Below, piece after piece: positions 24,976 to 34,046 of a DNA stretch of 64,000 bases. The translations under genes were made by a program, and so were the position numbers. The stretch lies in the NCBI GenBank assembly GCA_003129525.1, contig CP029329.1:3332501-3396500 (forward strand), written 5' to 3'. The notes beneath the pieces are model-generated. The model saw only the letters and a program-made list of their open reading frames with translations. It searched no databases and had not been told where the DNA came from. The number at the start of each line of letters is the position of its first letter. Position 1 is the first letter of the stretch. Source of the stretch: Clostridium beijerinckii (GTDB lineage: Bacteria; Bacillota; Clostridia; Clostridiales; Clostridiaceae).

Positions 24976-25998
24976 CTATAACACTGTAGCAACTACCCAA
25001 CTATCAACATCTTCTGGTGTTGGTAATGGTCTTGCTGTAAGTCTTAATTCATCAATTTCATTCTTATCATCATTAGTATACTTTGGCACTCTGATTCCTT
25101 CATATGTTATCCATGAACCTTTTTCTTTTTGAGTTACTGCACCATAATAACGCTTACCACTCTTTGTTGCTCCAACAATAACTTTTCCATCTGGGATAAG
25201 TTGCATTTCTGTTTCCTCTTCATCATCTGCAATGTAATACTCTGTATACGAATATATTTCTAACCCTAAAGATGGTAATTTCCCTATAAAGGTAACACCA
25301 GCACCTTGATAGCTTGGTTCAATTGCACCAACATTTAACCTTTGAATATCAAGCAACTCTTTTACTTTGGTATTGCCAATAAAAGCATCTACCACATTAT
25401 CTGACATTATGCAGATATCAGGTGTTTTACCTGTTGCCTTTATTATTTTTTGTCTCCAATCTTTTAAATCAACAAGTGGATCTGTTCCAGCAGCATTCCA
25501 TTTCTTACCTGCTGAAAGTATAACTTCATTAGTAAATCCAAAATCAATGCTTTGAGTTGCACCTTCAACATCAATATCAATTACTTCTCCTAATAATACT
25601 TGAGCGCACATCCACTCTTCTCTTCTTGTTATAGCATCATCTAATTCTACTAAATCATTAGCAAGCATTACTATTGCTCTCTCTTCTGGTGTCTTTGTAC
25701 TATACACGCTTTCTCCTGGTGTTCTTTTTTTAATATCATCTGCTGTAATTACTCTTATTGGTGCAATCTTTGGTGTTGTGATCACAGATGTTTTGAACCC
25801 TTCTCTTTTCATTACCTTTCCACCTATTCTAGGTGCCACAAAAGGTGCAAGTTTTCTTTTCCCTTTCTTAATATCAACTTCTGCTTTCTCTGTTAAAAGA
25901 GTTTCTATATTAGGGAAAAATGTATCCCTCAAAAATGTAAATACTGGCTTCTTTTGTTCAATTGCTTGTAGCATGGTTTTAGTTTCATATATACTCAT
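24976..25998 (-). CDS. Major capsid protein (lambda gpE family)
   Basis: 340 aa. N-terminal SIYETKTMLQAIEQKKPV and FLRDTFFPN, and the GRxFE-like core KREGFKTSVITTPKIAPI and EEWMCAQVLLGEVIDIDVEG identify the gpE family (HK97 fold). Preceded by the decoration protein as in lambda D-E. Ends at a hairpin with a T7 run, as for other abundant products. Confidence 0.93.
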   Translation of the reverse strand: MSIYETKTMLQAIEQKKPVFTFLRDTFFPNIETLLTEKAEVDIKKGKRKLAPFVAPRIGGKVMKREGFKTSVITTPKIAPIRVITADDIKKRTPGESVYSTKTPEERAIVMLANDLVELDDAITRREEWMCAQVLLGEVIDIDVEGATQSIDFGFTNEVILSAGKKWNAAGTDPLVDLKDWRQKIIKATGKTPDICIMSDNVVDAFIGNTKVKELLDIQRLNVGAIEPSYQGAGVTFIGKLPSLGLEIYSYTEYYIADDEEETEMQLIPDGKVIVGATKSGKRYYGAVTQKEKGSWITYEGIRVPKYTNDDKNEIDELRLTARPLPTPEDVDSWVVATVL

Positions 25999-26013
25999 TT
26001 ATAATTCCTCCTC

Positions 26014-26376
26014 TTATTTTAAATAAATTCCTACGTTTCTTAGTGAATGTTTATGTGTTGCTGCTGTATCTGAACCACCAAATATTAATGCATCTGAATT
26101 GAAGCATCCACTTACATATACTGTAGTCTCTAGATCTGCATCTTCTGGAACTTCTACATCATCGGTCAAAATAGCACATGCTGTTTGTGTTCCATCATCA
26201 TTTTCTGAATTTACAATTTTAGCTATTCCATTGGTTGTTTCCACACCTAAAACCGTTCCCCTCGTTAATACTCCTTGCCCTTTTAAAAGCGTTATACCTT
26301 CTGTAATAACAGGAAATTGATTGCTTGCAAAAAGGTTATCTTGAATAAATTCTCCTTCATTTTTGTATAAATCCAT
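26014..26376 (-). CDS. Head decoration protein (lambda gpD-like)
   Basis: 120 aa. QFPVITEGITLLKGQGVLTR, then RGTVLGV and a C-terminal THKHSLRNVGIYLK-type ending (AATHKHSLRNVGIYLK) match gpD, which stabilises the expanded capsid as trimers. Lies between protease/scaffold and capsid, as in lambda. Confidence 0.9.
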   Translation of the reverse strand: MDLYKNEGEFIQDNLFASNQFPVITEGITLLKGQGVLTRGTVLGVETTNGIAKIVNSENDDGTQTACAILTDDVEVPEDADLETTVYVSGCFNSDALIFGGSDTAATHKHSLRNVGIYLK

Positions 26377-26741
26377 TACTTAGTCCCTCCATTCATATGT
26401 TTTGCCATAAAATCAGCAGCTTCTTTATCTTTTATTTCTTGCGTTTTATTATCTTGTGGTGTTGCTACATTGTCTACTTCTAATAAATTGGCATTTTCAG
26501 CATCCTTCTTAACTTGATTAAAATAATCAGTTCCCTTTGTTTTTTGAGCCTTGATAATTTCAACTGCAACAGCTTCTGCTGTAATTCCAGTTTCAAATTT
26601 AGCTTTATCAATTATTTCTTCATTACCTGGAATAGCTAAGTCCTCTATGCTTTTAATCCTTGCCCTTTCAGAATTAGTTGCTTCTAATACAACTTGATCA
26701 TAGATGTCTTTGTGTTCATTTTTTAATGTATTTAAGTCCAT
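26376..26741 (-). CDS. Nested scaffold protein (Nu3-like), internal start
   Basis: 121 aa read in frame from ATG 26739-26741 inside the protease gene (MDLNTLKNEHKDIYDQVVLE). A very strong GAGGAGG lies just upstream, which has no role for the long product. The segment is charged and helical. In lambda-type heads the scaffold (Nu3) is made exactly this way from the 3' end of the protease gene C. Confidence 0.75.
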   Translation of the reverse strand: MDLNTLKNEHKDIYDQVVLEATNSERARIKSIEDLAIPGNEEIIDKAKFETGITAEAVAVEIIKAQKTKGTDYFNQVKKDAENANLLEVDNVATPQDNKTQEIKDKEAADFMAKHMNGGTK

Positions 26742-27452
26742 TATTTTGCCCTCCTCTTCATTTTCTTTATTATCAATTACTGAATTAACAGTATTTTGAA
26801 CTTTATTATTGATTATATTTTCTTTAAATGCTTCAACACTTCCACATTTTTTTAATTCTTCAATAGCTTTAACACTAGGTGTAACCAAGCTATTATAAAA
26901 ATTTGGTGTTGAATTATTAGATTGTTGTGCATTTTCAAACATTATTTCATCAATTAATCCTAAAGCTTTAGCTTCTTGAGCTGTAAGCCATGTTTCATTA
27001 TCCATAATGTTTTTAAGATCTTCATCAGACATTCCAGTTTTTAATTGGTATGCATTAGCAATAGACTTATTTACAGATTGTAAAATCTCACTTGCCTTAT
27101 TCATATCTCTATAATCACCTTGAGCTCCCATTGATGCATTATGTACCATCATTTGTGCTGTTGGTGACATTAAACATTTTGCTGCCATAGCTACAACTGA
27201 TGCAGCACTTGCAGCCATACCAACTATATTTATAGTTAAGTTCCCTGAATAAGATTTTAAGCTTGTATATATCTCACTTCCAACATATACTGAACCGCCA
27301 TTGGAATTGATGTTAACTTGTACGTCTTCACCATTAGCATCAAGTAATTGTTTGTTAACATCATTTGATGTCGTATATGGATATTCAAGCCAATCATAAA
27401 TCCATTTATCTTCTTGAGATATTATTGTTCCTTTTACCTCAACTGTTTTCAT
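26376..27452 (-). CDS. Head maturation protease, ClpP/S49-like (gpC)
   Basis: 358 aa. The N-terminal 200 residues are a ClpP/SppA fold: NINSNGGSVYVGSEIY, nucleophile in GMAASAASVVAMAAKC, and His in AQMMVHNASMG. The C-terminal 120 residues are the scaffold portion. It processes the portal/capsid during procapsid maturation. Start overlaps the portal stop by 14 bases. Confidence 0.9.
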   Translation of the reverse strand: MKTVEVKGTIISQEDKWIYDWLEYPYTTSNDVNKQLLDANGEDVQVNINSNGGSVYVGSEIYTSLKSYSGNLTINIVGMAASAASVVAMAAKCLMSPTAQMMVHNASMGAQGDYRDMNKASEILQSVNKSIANAYQLKTGMSDEDLKNIMDNETWLTAQEAKALGLIDEIMFENAQQSNNSTPNFYNSLVTPSVKAIEELKKCGSVEAFKENIINNKVQNTVNSVIDNKENEEEGKIMDLNTLKNEHKDIYDQVVLEATNSERARIKSIEDLAIPGNEEIIDKAKFETGITAEAVAVEIIKAQKTKGTDYFNQVKKDAENANLLEVDNVATPQDNKTQEIKDKEAADFMAKHMNGGTK

Positions 27453-28992
27453 TTATAACTTTTACCTCCTTCTGATTTAAAGCTAATAATTCTTGCCTCA
27501 TCTTTTCTTCTTTAATTCTTTGCCTATTATTTTTAACAAAGTCCCCACCTGTAAGCTCTATAGTTTCTTTCGCTCGTGTTGAGAAGCAATTTTCTACACG
27601 AATTACTGCTGCATTAGCTTCTTTAACGGGATCTAATTGTCCTTGAGATGGGCCACTCCACTCAGCATTACAATAAGCCTTTTTAATAATTGGACTATCA
27701 AAAAAGCCAGGAGCATAAATTCTGCCCTTGGCTACGGCCTCTGAAAGCCATTCTTCATATATAGGTTGACAAAAATCATTTGAAAGCCATATTCTTCTCA
27801 TTCTAAACATCTTCCAAGCTTCAAGTAATGCTGCTCTACTAGCTGAATATGAAGCATTAAATTGTTTTAATAATAAATCATGTGGTATTTCAAGAGCTGC
27901 TCCAATCTGTTTACATACTGAAGCAATAAAACCATCAAATGCAGTGTTTGGTCTTCCTGGATTCGTTTCTTTAGCAGTTTCTCCTTCTCCAAGTGCTACA
28001 ATTGCACCATTACCTAATTCATAGCTATTTTCATCACCTCCATCTACTTCTTCATCGCCTGGTATCATTGAACCAAGTGGAGCTTCTTCGCTATTAGATT
28101 TACTTTCAATAAAAACTGTAAACATTCCTGATATAACTGCTGCCATTAATTCTGCTTCTGTATATCTCCCTAATTGTTTTAAAGATTCAATAACAGGTGC
28201 AAGTATTGGAACACCTCTTCGTTGCCCTATACGTTCACTTTCCATTATATGAATTACATTTCTTCTACCTGTTTTTTCTCCAAAAGCTTCAACCCTAGTC
28301 CATGTACTATTGCTCCTATACGTAGATAATGGATGAAAATTTGCTATATGATATGCTGTTACCTCTCCATTATCATTACATTCAACGCCTGCACTTATGT
28401 TTTGATATCCCTTTTTATAATAAGGATCACAAACTCTATCCGCTTCTATTAATTGAATTCTTAAATCGTAGGGCATTCCAATTCTTTGAGTATATGGAAG
28501 TAAAGCAAAGGCATCTCCACACATCAAACTACTCAAGAACACAAGTTGTTGTAACTCATAAAAATTATTTAGTCTTGCTAAATCACAATTAACACTATCC
28601 GCCCATAAAGAAAATTCTCTTTCTATGATAGTTTCTAGTTTTTCTGCCGCATCATCACTTAAACCTAATAATTCATAATCTAGTTGTGATTTTAATCTAA
28701 GTCCACCTCCAACTACATTAGTTCTTAATGTTTTTATAGCACTTGTTGCAATAGGCGTTCCCATGTATAAATCTCTTGATCGTTCCCTTAATACCTGAAT
28801 GTTATCTTCTATATCCTCTTTAGGACTTCCCCCTCCAAACATCCAACCTAATAAACTCTTTTTGGTTCTACTAGCTCCATGATGCGAGTAACCGCTATTC
28901 ATTATTGATAATTTTTGCCTAGCAACCTGTCTTTTTAATGCTACATTTGGTGAGATCACTCCTATTGCCTTATCTATTACATTCAATTCCAT
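27439..28992 (-). CDS. Portal protein (lambda gpB family)
   Basis: 517 aa from the ATG at 28990-28992; a GTG one codon earlier is possible. Segments RSRDLYMGTPIATSAIKTLR, NVVGGGLRLKSQ, EIPHDLLLKQFNASYSASRA and YAPGFFDSPIIKKAYCNAEW are typical of lambda portals. It forms the dodecameric DNA channel. Confidence 0.93.
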   Translation of the reverse strand: MELNVIDKAIGVISPNVALKRQVARQKLSIMNSGYSHHGASRTKKSLLGWMFGGGSPKEDIEDNIQVLRERSRDLYMGTPIATSAIKTLRTNVVGGGLRLKSQLDYELLGLSDDAAEKLETIIEREFSLWADSVNCDLARLNNFYELQQLVFLSSLMCGDAFALLPYTQRIGMPYDLRIQLIEADRVCDPYYKKGYQNISAGVECNDNGEVTAYHIANFHPLSTYRSNSTWTRVEAFGEKTGRRNVIHIMESERIGQRRGVPILAPVIESLKQLGRYTEAELMAAVISGMFTVFIESKSNSEEAPLGSMIPGDEEVDGGDENSYELGNGAIVALGEGETAKETNPGRPNTAFDGFIASVCKQIGAALEIPHDLLLKQFNASYSASRAALLEAWKMFRMRRIWLSNDFCQPIYEEWLSEAVAKGRIYAPGFFDSPIIKKAYCNAEWSGPSQGQLDPVKEANAAVIRVENCFSTRAKETIELTGGDFVKNNRQRIKEEKMRQELLALNQKEVKVINENS

Positions 28993-29013
28993 CACCTACC
29001 TTTAGTTATTATT

Positions 29014-29247
29014 CTATAAGTCCCTAGGAACTACCCTCATTACCCTATTTCTACCTTTGCGTTTAAGTATATTTTTAGTTTTTGCAAGTTCATTACTCCA
29101 ATACTTTACTTGCTCCCTTATTTGATATAAATTCGCTCTATCTAATGATTTACTTCCAATTGAATAACTTTGTCCATTTGTTACTGCAAGTTCAGCTTCT
29201 AGCCATGCATCTAAGTGTTTTTGTGCTGTTTCAAGTGTAAATGCCAT
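29014..29247 (-). CDS. gpW-like head-tail joining protein (DUF6148 type)
   Basis: 77 aa: LETAQKHLDAWLEAELAVTN and ending in a basic RNRVMRVVPRDL. Size, pattern and place between terminase and portal match lambda gpW, which stabilises packaged DNA. Confidence 0.85.
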   Translation of the reverse strand: MAFTLETAQKHLDAWLEAELAVTNGQSYSIGSKSLDRANLYQIREQVKYWSNELAKTKNILKRKGRNRVMRVVPRDL

Positions 29248-29260
29248 AATTTTCTCCTTC

Positions 29261-31084
29261 CTATAGTCCTTTTGATACTATTCGCTTTTTCTTTTTAGCT
29301 ACTTTTTTAACTTGGGCAAAAACATTTCCATTGATATTCCTAGCTGCCATTGTATCTAAATCAGGATTTAATATTTCAACTGCAGCATTTGCATAATTTC
29401 TTAAATCCATAGGTTCATTTCTTATACTGCTGCTCTTCTTTACCCATTCAAAGGTTGCTACACCTTTTTTATATCTGAGAACCCTTTTTTCTGATGTTAA
29501 CCCATTAAAATAATTTTCATCATATCCTCGATCTGCCTCTTTAGGAAAATGACAATAACCTGGCCCATCTTCTTTAATTTTCAATCTTGATAATATTGTC
29601 TCTTTTCCATTATCAACACCTAAAGAAAATAAGGCAGCTCTTTCTCTATTATTTCTAGTGGGTTTACTTATAAATGGTTTTCCATATCCACCTACTCCTT
29701 TAATGGCAAAGACTCTTCTATGTTCTCTTTCTTTGCAAAACTTATAAACCTCAGTTGTATAATGACCTCCACTATCTATACATACACAAGATAATACAAG
29801 TCCATCACCTTCTTCAAACCAAAAAGTTTTAAGTAAATATTCATCAAGTTGCTGCCAAATTATTTTTTGTCCTAGATCTCCATAAAAGACTTTATATTGA
29901 ATTCCCCAACTTTCTTTTCCTACTCCCCACCCAACAACTTCAACTTCAAGTCTATCGTCTTGAACATCCACTCCAGCAGTGAGTAATATAACTTTTCTTG
30001 GAACATCATTAATATAAAACTCTCTTCTTGATACTAAATCGTCATTATCAGCCCCCTCACCTTCATCTGCTTCCCACACTTCACCTAGAGTTGTATTAAC
30101 CCAAGTTTTTAAAGTTTCAGGGCCATTTTTCTTTGCTAATTTAAATTCTTCTATAATATTTTCCCAACGTTCCCAAGGTGAAGCCAATGCATTAAGATGA
30201 AATCCTCTCTTTTTAATCCTTTCAGGATATTTAGCAATCCACTTTCCACTTCCAGCTTTCCATTCAAATTCATTACATCTATCTCCACAGACTTTACATT
30301 CATGAGTTATATCTTCAAAATGAATTTGAGACCATTTTAAAGGTTGAAGTCTACCACAAACTGGGCAAGGCAAGCACCATTCCTCCTTTGAACTATCATC
30401 AAATTCCTTTTCAATTCTTGAAATCCCCTTTTCAGTTGGTGTTGAAACCCAAAATTTCTTTTTATTCCAGAACGTTTTTGTTCTTTTTTCTGCCAAAGAT
30501 AAAGGATCACCTTCAATACCTGCACTCTTTGGAAATCTATCAACTTCATCAGCTAATAAAATCCTAATAGGTCTTGAAGATAATCCTGTTGGTGAATTTG
30601 CTCCTGTTAATGCAATATATCCTCCTGGAAATCCTTTTTCTAATAAAGTATTATCAGAATCTCTAGATTTTGCATCTTTAACTTTCCCTCTTAATACTGG
30701 AGTATCTCGAATCATCGGAGCTAGTCTTTTTTTGGAATAAGATTGTGCTAAATCTAAAGTTGGCATTAATAACATTATTGGTGAAGGGTCGTAATCAATA
30801 AAATAACCAATTATATTATTAATTAATTCTGTTTTTCCAACTTGAGCTGAAGACATAACAACTATAATTTCAGTTTCTTTATTTGAAAGTGAATCCATTA
30901 TTTCACGCTGATACTCTGCTCTTGATGTTCTCCATTGTCCTGGTTCAGCAGAACTTTCTGCAGATAGTTTTCTATAGCTATCTGCCCATTTAGATACAGT
31001 TAAAAGTGGTGGTGGTGCTAATATTGAAACTAAATTCTTAAATAAATCTATTGTTTTCTTATGAATCTGTTGTTTCTTCTTCAT
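29261..31084 (-). CDS. Terminase large subunit (GpA family)
   Basis: 607 aa. ATPase with SSAQVGKTELINNIIGYF (Walker A) and IRILLADEVDRFP (Walker B). A zinc-finger-like CPVCGRLQPLKW...CKVCGDRC segment follows (about 235-265). The C-terminal nuclease domain includes TAGVDVQDDRLEVEVVGWG and CIDSGGHYT. This is the lambda gpA type, which cuts at cos sites. Overlaps the small subunit by 26 bases. Confidence 0.95.
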   Translation of the reverse strand: MKKKQQIHKKTIDLFKNLVSILAPPPLLTVSKWADSYRKLSAESSAEPGQWRTSRAEYQREIMDSLSNKETEIIVVMSSAQVGKTELINNIIGYFIDYDPSPIMLLMPTLDLAQSYSKKRLAPMIRDTPVLRGKVKDAKSRDSDNTLLEKGFPGGYIALTGANSPTGLSSRPIRILLADEVDRFPKSAGIEGDPLSLAEKRTKTFWNKKKFWVSTPTEKGISRIEKEFDDSSKEEWCLPCPVCGRLQPLKWSQIHFEDITHECKVCGDRCNEFEWKAGSGKWIAKYPERIKKRGFHLNALASPWERWENIIEEFKLAKKNGPETLKTWVNTTLGEVWEADEGEGADNDDLVSRREFYINDVPRKVILLTAGVDVQDDRLEVEVVGWGVGKESWGIQYKVFYGDLGQKIIWQQLDEYLLKTFWFEEGDGLVLSCVCIDSGGHYTTEVYKFCKEREHRRVFAIKGVGGYGKPFISKPTRNNRERAALFSLGVDNGKETILSRLKIKEDGPGYCHFPKEADRGYDENYFNGLTSEKRVLRYKKGVATFEWVKKSSSIRNEPMDLRNYANAAVEILNPDLDTMAARNINGNVFAQVKKVAKKKKRIVSKGL

Positions 31085-31655
31085 TTATTTCTAAATCCTC
31101 ATCATTAATTTCATCCTCGACAACATCAACATACTTTTCACTATAGAAATCACTAGGGTTGTACCTACTTAATTCATTAAGCACATCCAATACCTCAATC
31201 TGCAAAATTTCTTGTATATCAGCAATAGTATCTATACCCATAAGTCTTGGAGCTGTTCTTGAAGGTAAAGCTAAAATTTTTGCTCTGAAATTTGATAGCA
31301 TGTCATTCATTACTCTTTCAACATCTTCACTAAAATGCATTGTGCCTCTCATTGCTGCAAGTTCTAGTTCAATCTTTTCTCTTTTTCGTCTTTCTAGTAA
31401 AGCATGTTCTTCATCATAATCTATTTTGCCTTCTTCTGTTTTGTTTTCCTTAAGATCTGCTGAAGCTTTTATAAAAGTAATATAACTTTTTATATTATCT
31501 TGTAATGAATATTTACCTCTGGCAATTTTTTTTATAATACCCTCATTTTCAAGTTGTCTTATTCTTCTTGTTGTTAATCCAAATAGGTTTGATAAAACAG
31601 TACTTGATACTGTTACCTGATCAACTGAATCAATCTTTTTACCTTCATCACTCAA
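31059..31655 (-). CDS. Terminase small subunit (Nu1-like)
   Basis: 198 aa. N-terminal winged helix with a MerR/Nu1-type pattern (SNLFGLTTRRIRQLENEGII), then a helical dimerisation part and an acidic tail. Nu1 binds the cosB region next to the cutting site, which should therefore lie nearby, probably upstream at 31656-31810. Confidence 0.88.
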   Translation of the reverse strand: MSDEGKKIDSVDQVTVSSTVLSNLFGLTTRRIRQLENEGIIKKIARGKYSLQDNIKSYITFIKASADLKENKTEEGKIDYDEEHALLERRKREKIELELAAMRGTMHFSEDVERVMNDMLSNFRAKILALPSRTAPRLMGIDTIADIQEILQIEVLDVLNELSRYNPSDFYSEKYVDVVEDEINDEDLEINEEETTDS

Positions 31656-31719
31656 AGCAGCACCTCCTTTCTTTAATGTGGTAACGGAAACACCTTTAAA
31701 AATTTTTTTATAACTAGAT

Positions 31720-31790
31720 CTACTTTGGGCTTCGCCAGACCCTCAGGTCTAAATAAACCCCTGGGAGTACCTTTTGATTTTCTATAGATA
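31720..31790. other. Candidate cos region
   Basis: The only GC-rich patch around the terminase genes: GGGCTTCGCCAGACCCTCAG followed by partly palindromic ACCCCTGGGAGTACC, with no coding frame. Lambda-like phages have cos just upstream of the small terminase gene. No direct proof of a cut site is visible. Confidence 0.3.
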
Positions 31791-31813
31791 AATAAATAAT
31801 AAAAATTAAATAT

Positions 31814-31957
31814 TTATTTATCTTTATTGTCTGAGTCTTTAGTTACTATAAACATATCACATTGCTCCGACTTTTCTTGCTTACAATAGTTGATTGATAT
31901 ACTATCTATATTACTTGTGTCCTTCATTACTTCTCTTAGTGCTTCAATAATATCCAT
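31814..31957 (-). CDS. 47-aa protein, unknown
   Basis: ATG at 31955-31957 with AAGGACGAG upstream; MDIIEALREVMKDTSNIDSI and a charged tail with two Cys. Helical and acidic. Between the early-late boundary gene and the terminase; no family recognised. Confidence 0.55.
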   Translation of the reverse strand: MDIIEALREVMKDTSNIDSISINYCKQEKSEQCDMFIVTKDSDNKDK

Positions 31958-31990
31958 GTGATCTCGTCCTTCTATCATAGCAATAGTCCA

Positions 31991-32353
31991 TCATATCTTA
32001 ATATTTATTTTACTAAATGTTTTATCTAATTCTTTCATCAATGATACACATTCTCTAAGCTCTGGATTAACTTCAGCTTTACTCTTTAATATCTGAGTAA
32101 TATCATTTGTTAAATACTTTCTCTCTCCAACATAAGTATTAGTTGGTATCTTAAGTCCAAGACTATTAATATAATCAGCAACTCTTCTAACATCACTTAA
32201 CTCGATATATTTTTTAAATACTATAGAGTTAATATCATCAGTTTCTTCTAAAGTATTTGTTTGTGACAACATTACAAATCTATTTATTTTAGATTCTAAT
32301 GAACACACTTTGTCTTTATATTTCTTAAGTCTATCATTGTAAATACTATCCAA
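31991..32353 (-). CDS. Unknown phage protein
   Basis: 120 aa, helical, with a coiled-coil start (YNDRLKKYKDKVCSLESKIN). No domain recognised. Preceded by an AGGAGG-like site. It is the first gene of the late block after the second recombinase. Confidence 0.7.
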   Translation of the reverse strand: MDSIYNDRLKKYKDKVCSLESKINRFVMLSQTNTLEETDDINSIVFKKYIELSDVRRVADYINSLGLKIPTNTYVGERKYLTNDITQILKSKAEVNPELRECVSLMKELDKTFSKINIKI

Positions 32354-32504
32354 TATCTATTCCTCCTTTTGAGTATATAAATGTAATGTTTCAAGTAATT
32401 TAATCACATTTAAGAAAAACCTTTTCTTCTTATATATGCATTTATTTTTTTATTAAAAATGTAATGTATACAAAATTAAATTACATTTAAGAAATTAGAA
32501 GAAT

Positions 32505-33119
32505 TTATTTCCGTTTTTTATGATTTAAATGCATGTCTGTATCTTTTCTTTTTTTATGTTTTGGAAGTAGTTTTAATCCCCCAACACACTCATCTGTTTT
32601 GTCCTGATCTAAACCAATATATCTAAAAGTAACAGATATATCTGAGTGTCCAAATAAATTCTTTAAAGTTACTATATCTCCATATTGCTGATAAAAAAAA
32701 TATCCAAAGGTTTTCCTCAAAGTATGACATCCTATGTTATCTAATCCAAAAGTCTTTGCTGCTTTTTTCATATCATCCCATGCACCTTTTGGTGTTAATG
32801 GTTGATTTCTGCCTTTTTGAGATTTGATTAAATACTCATAATCATTTTTATCATAAATGTAATCATCTAATTCATACTTTAGATAATCGTTTATTAGTAT
32901 CTTCGTTTTCTTATCAGTTTTTTCTGCTCTTAATTCAAGATATTTTACATTTCTAACATCTCTAACTCTTAGTTTTAAAATATCTCCAATTCTCAAGCCA
33001 GTATAAATACCAATGATAAACATAATGTATCTTCGTTCTCCAAGTTTACCTGAACTCCTAAAATATTCAGCAATATCCATTACAGTGTCCATACTTTTTA
33101 TTGCTTCCATTTCATTCAT
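32505..33119 (-). CDS. Second tyrosine recombinase, catalytically complete
   Basis: 204 aa, catalytic domain only. All residues are visible: Arg in TGLRIGDIL, Lys in EKTDKKTK, H-x-x-R in HTLRKTFG, His in LFGHSD and Tyr in TFRYIG. It lacks the N-terminal arm-binding domain of true integrases. Such short integrase-like genes occur next to the terminase in several Firmicute phages; their role (genome resolution, or inversion) is not established. Ends in a basic Lys/Arg-rich tail. Lies between the zinc-ribbon gene and the late block. Confidence 0.85.
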   Translation of the reverse strand: MNEMEAIKSMDTVMDIAEYFRSSGKLGERRYIMFIIGIYTGLRIGDILKLRVRDVRNVKYLELRAEKTDKKTKILINDYLKYELDDYIYDKNDYEYLIKSQKGRNQPLTPKGAWDDMKKAAKTFGLDNIGCHTLRKTFGYFFYQQYGDIVTLKNLFGHSDISVTFRYIGLDQDKTDECVGGLKLLPKHKKRKDTDMHLNHKKRK

Positions 33120-33343
33120 TCATGTATCACCTGCCTTATTGCTCCATGTTCTCTTCTGTAAGATGGATGCTTCATACATTCTCTTAAATCATCAGTAGCT
33201 TTTTCTTCTTTTAACTTTTTACATCCACAATGAGAACATGATATATATTTACCAGTCTTTAATGTGGATGAAACTTCTTCTGTAATTAAAATAACTTCAT
33301 TATGACATCTTTGGCATTTATAACTTATATAATATCCCTTCAT
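33116..33343 (-). CDS. Zinc-ribbon protein (Com-like)
   Basis: 75 aa from ATG 33341-33343 (MKGYYISYKCQRCHNEV), with GTAGGTGAG upstream; the longer frame has no good site. A four-Cys ribbon (CQRC...CSHCGC) fills the first half, then HPSYRREHGAIRQ. Resembles small phage zinc-ribbon regulators. Overlaps the second recombinase by 4 bases. Confidence 0.7.
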   Translation of the reverse strand: MKGYYISYKCQRCHNEVILITEEVSSTLKTGKYISCSHCGCKKLKEEKATDDLRECMKHPSYRREHGAIRQVIHE

Positions 33344-33539
33344 GCTCTCACCTACTTTCATGTAAAATAAAAAGCACATACTAAACCGCATGTGCTTTAA
33401 AATTCAAATCTATATATAATTTTTGACTATACATAAATTTTATATTGTAATCTGAAATTTGTATATAAAATAATCCCTATTTAATCCCTATTTAGTCATA
33501 AAATACTCCCGAAATATTACTTGTTTTTTATATTTAACT

Positions 33540-33932
33540 CTAAAAATATCCAAATACCATACCAAATTTGCATAATGCATCTTTCTTTAAATCATAATAT
33601 TTATTTTTATTTATATTCAACTCTTCAATTACTTCATCATTACTTATAACACCATCCATAAAATATGCACATTCAACTATTCTTTTGCTGCTTTGTGGGA
33701 GCTTATCAAGTACATAATTTATTTTATTTACTAGATTTCTTTTATATTCATCGCCTATTATTGCATCTCCTACTGGATCTGATATCTTATTATTTTGGCT
33801 TAAAACTCCATTAGGTATTGCAGCCGCACCAAGACCAGGTAGTTCTATAGAAATTTGATAATACGGATATTTTTTTAAATTATCTTCAATCTTATCTTTA
33901 TATTGTTTAAATTCATTTTTATTAATTTCCAT
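33540..33932 (-). CDS. ArpU-family late transcription regulator
   Basis: 130 aa. The C-terminal half has a sigma-region-4-like helix-turn-helix (KRIVECAYFMDGVISNDEVI, then EELNINKNKYYDLKKDALCK), the ArpU pattern. ArpU-type proteins switch on late (structural and lysis) genes in Gram-positive phages. It is well placed just before the late block. A possible antisense RNA (33969-34046) covers its leader. Confidence 0.8.
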   Translation of the reverse strand: MEINKNEFKQYKDKIEDNLKKYPYYQISIELPGLGAAAIPNGVLSQNNKISDPVGDAIIGDEYKRNLVNKINYVLDKLPQSSKRIVECAYFMDGVISNDEVIEELNINKNKYYDLKKDALCKFGMVFGYF

Positions 33933-33956
33933 ATGTTAATCACCTATCCTTTATGT

Positions 33957-34046
33957 TATAATTTGAATAGGTTGATTAGAGAACTAACGTTCCAGAGTGT
34001 ATTTCTCTAATCTTGGTAAGGTGTTCATGACGAACACCTTTTTTAT
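33957..34046 (+). ncRNA. Candidate SOS-controlled antisense RNA upstream of the late regulator
   Basis: On the plus strand, against the direction of all neighbours: an extended -10 (TGTTATAAT; TATAAT at 33957-33962); start near 33969; a hairpin with 9-bp arms ATTAGAGAA (33975-33983) and TTCTCTAAT (34003-34011); and a terminator AAGGTGTTC/GAACACCTT followed by TTTTTTATTT (34018-34046). No frame with a ribosome site. It is antisense to the 33933-34046 leader before the ArpU-like gene. GAACTAACGTTC at 33981-33992, close to the start point, is a possible LexA box. Confidence 0.5.
33981..33992. promoter_or_regulatory. Possible LexA box (GAACTAACGTTC)
   Basis: Perfect GAAC-N4-GTTC, one base off the full GAACRNRYGTTY consensus. 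It lies about 13-24 bases after the predicted start of the plus-strand RNA. Half of it also lies in the first hairpin, so a structural role is an alternative. Confidence 0.45.
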
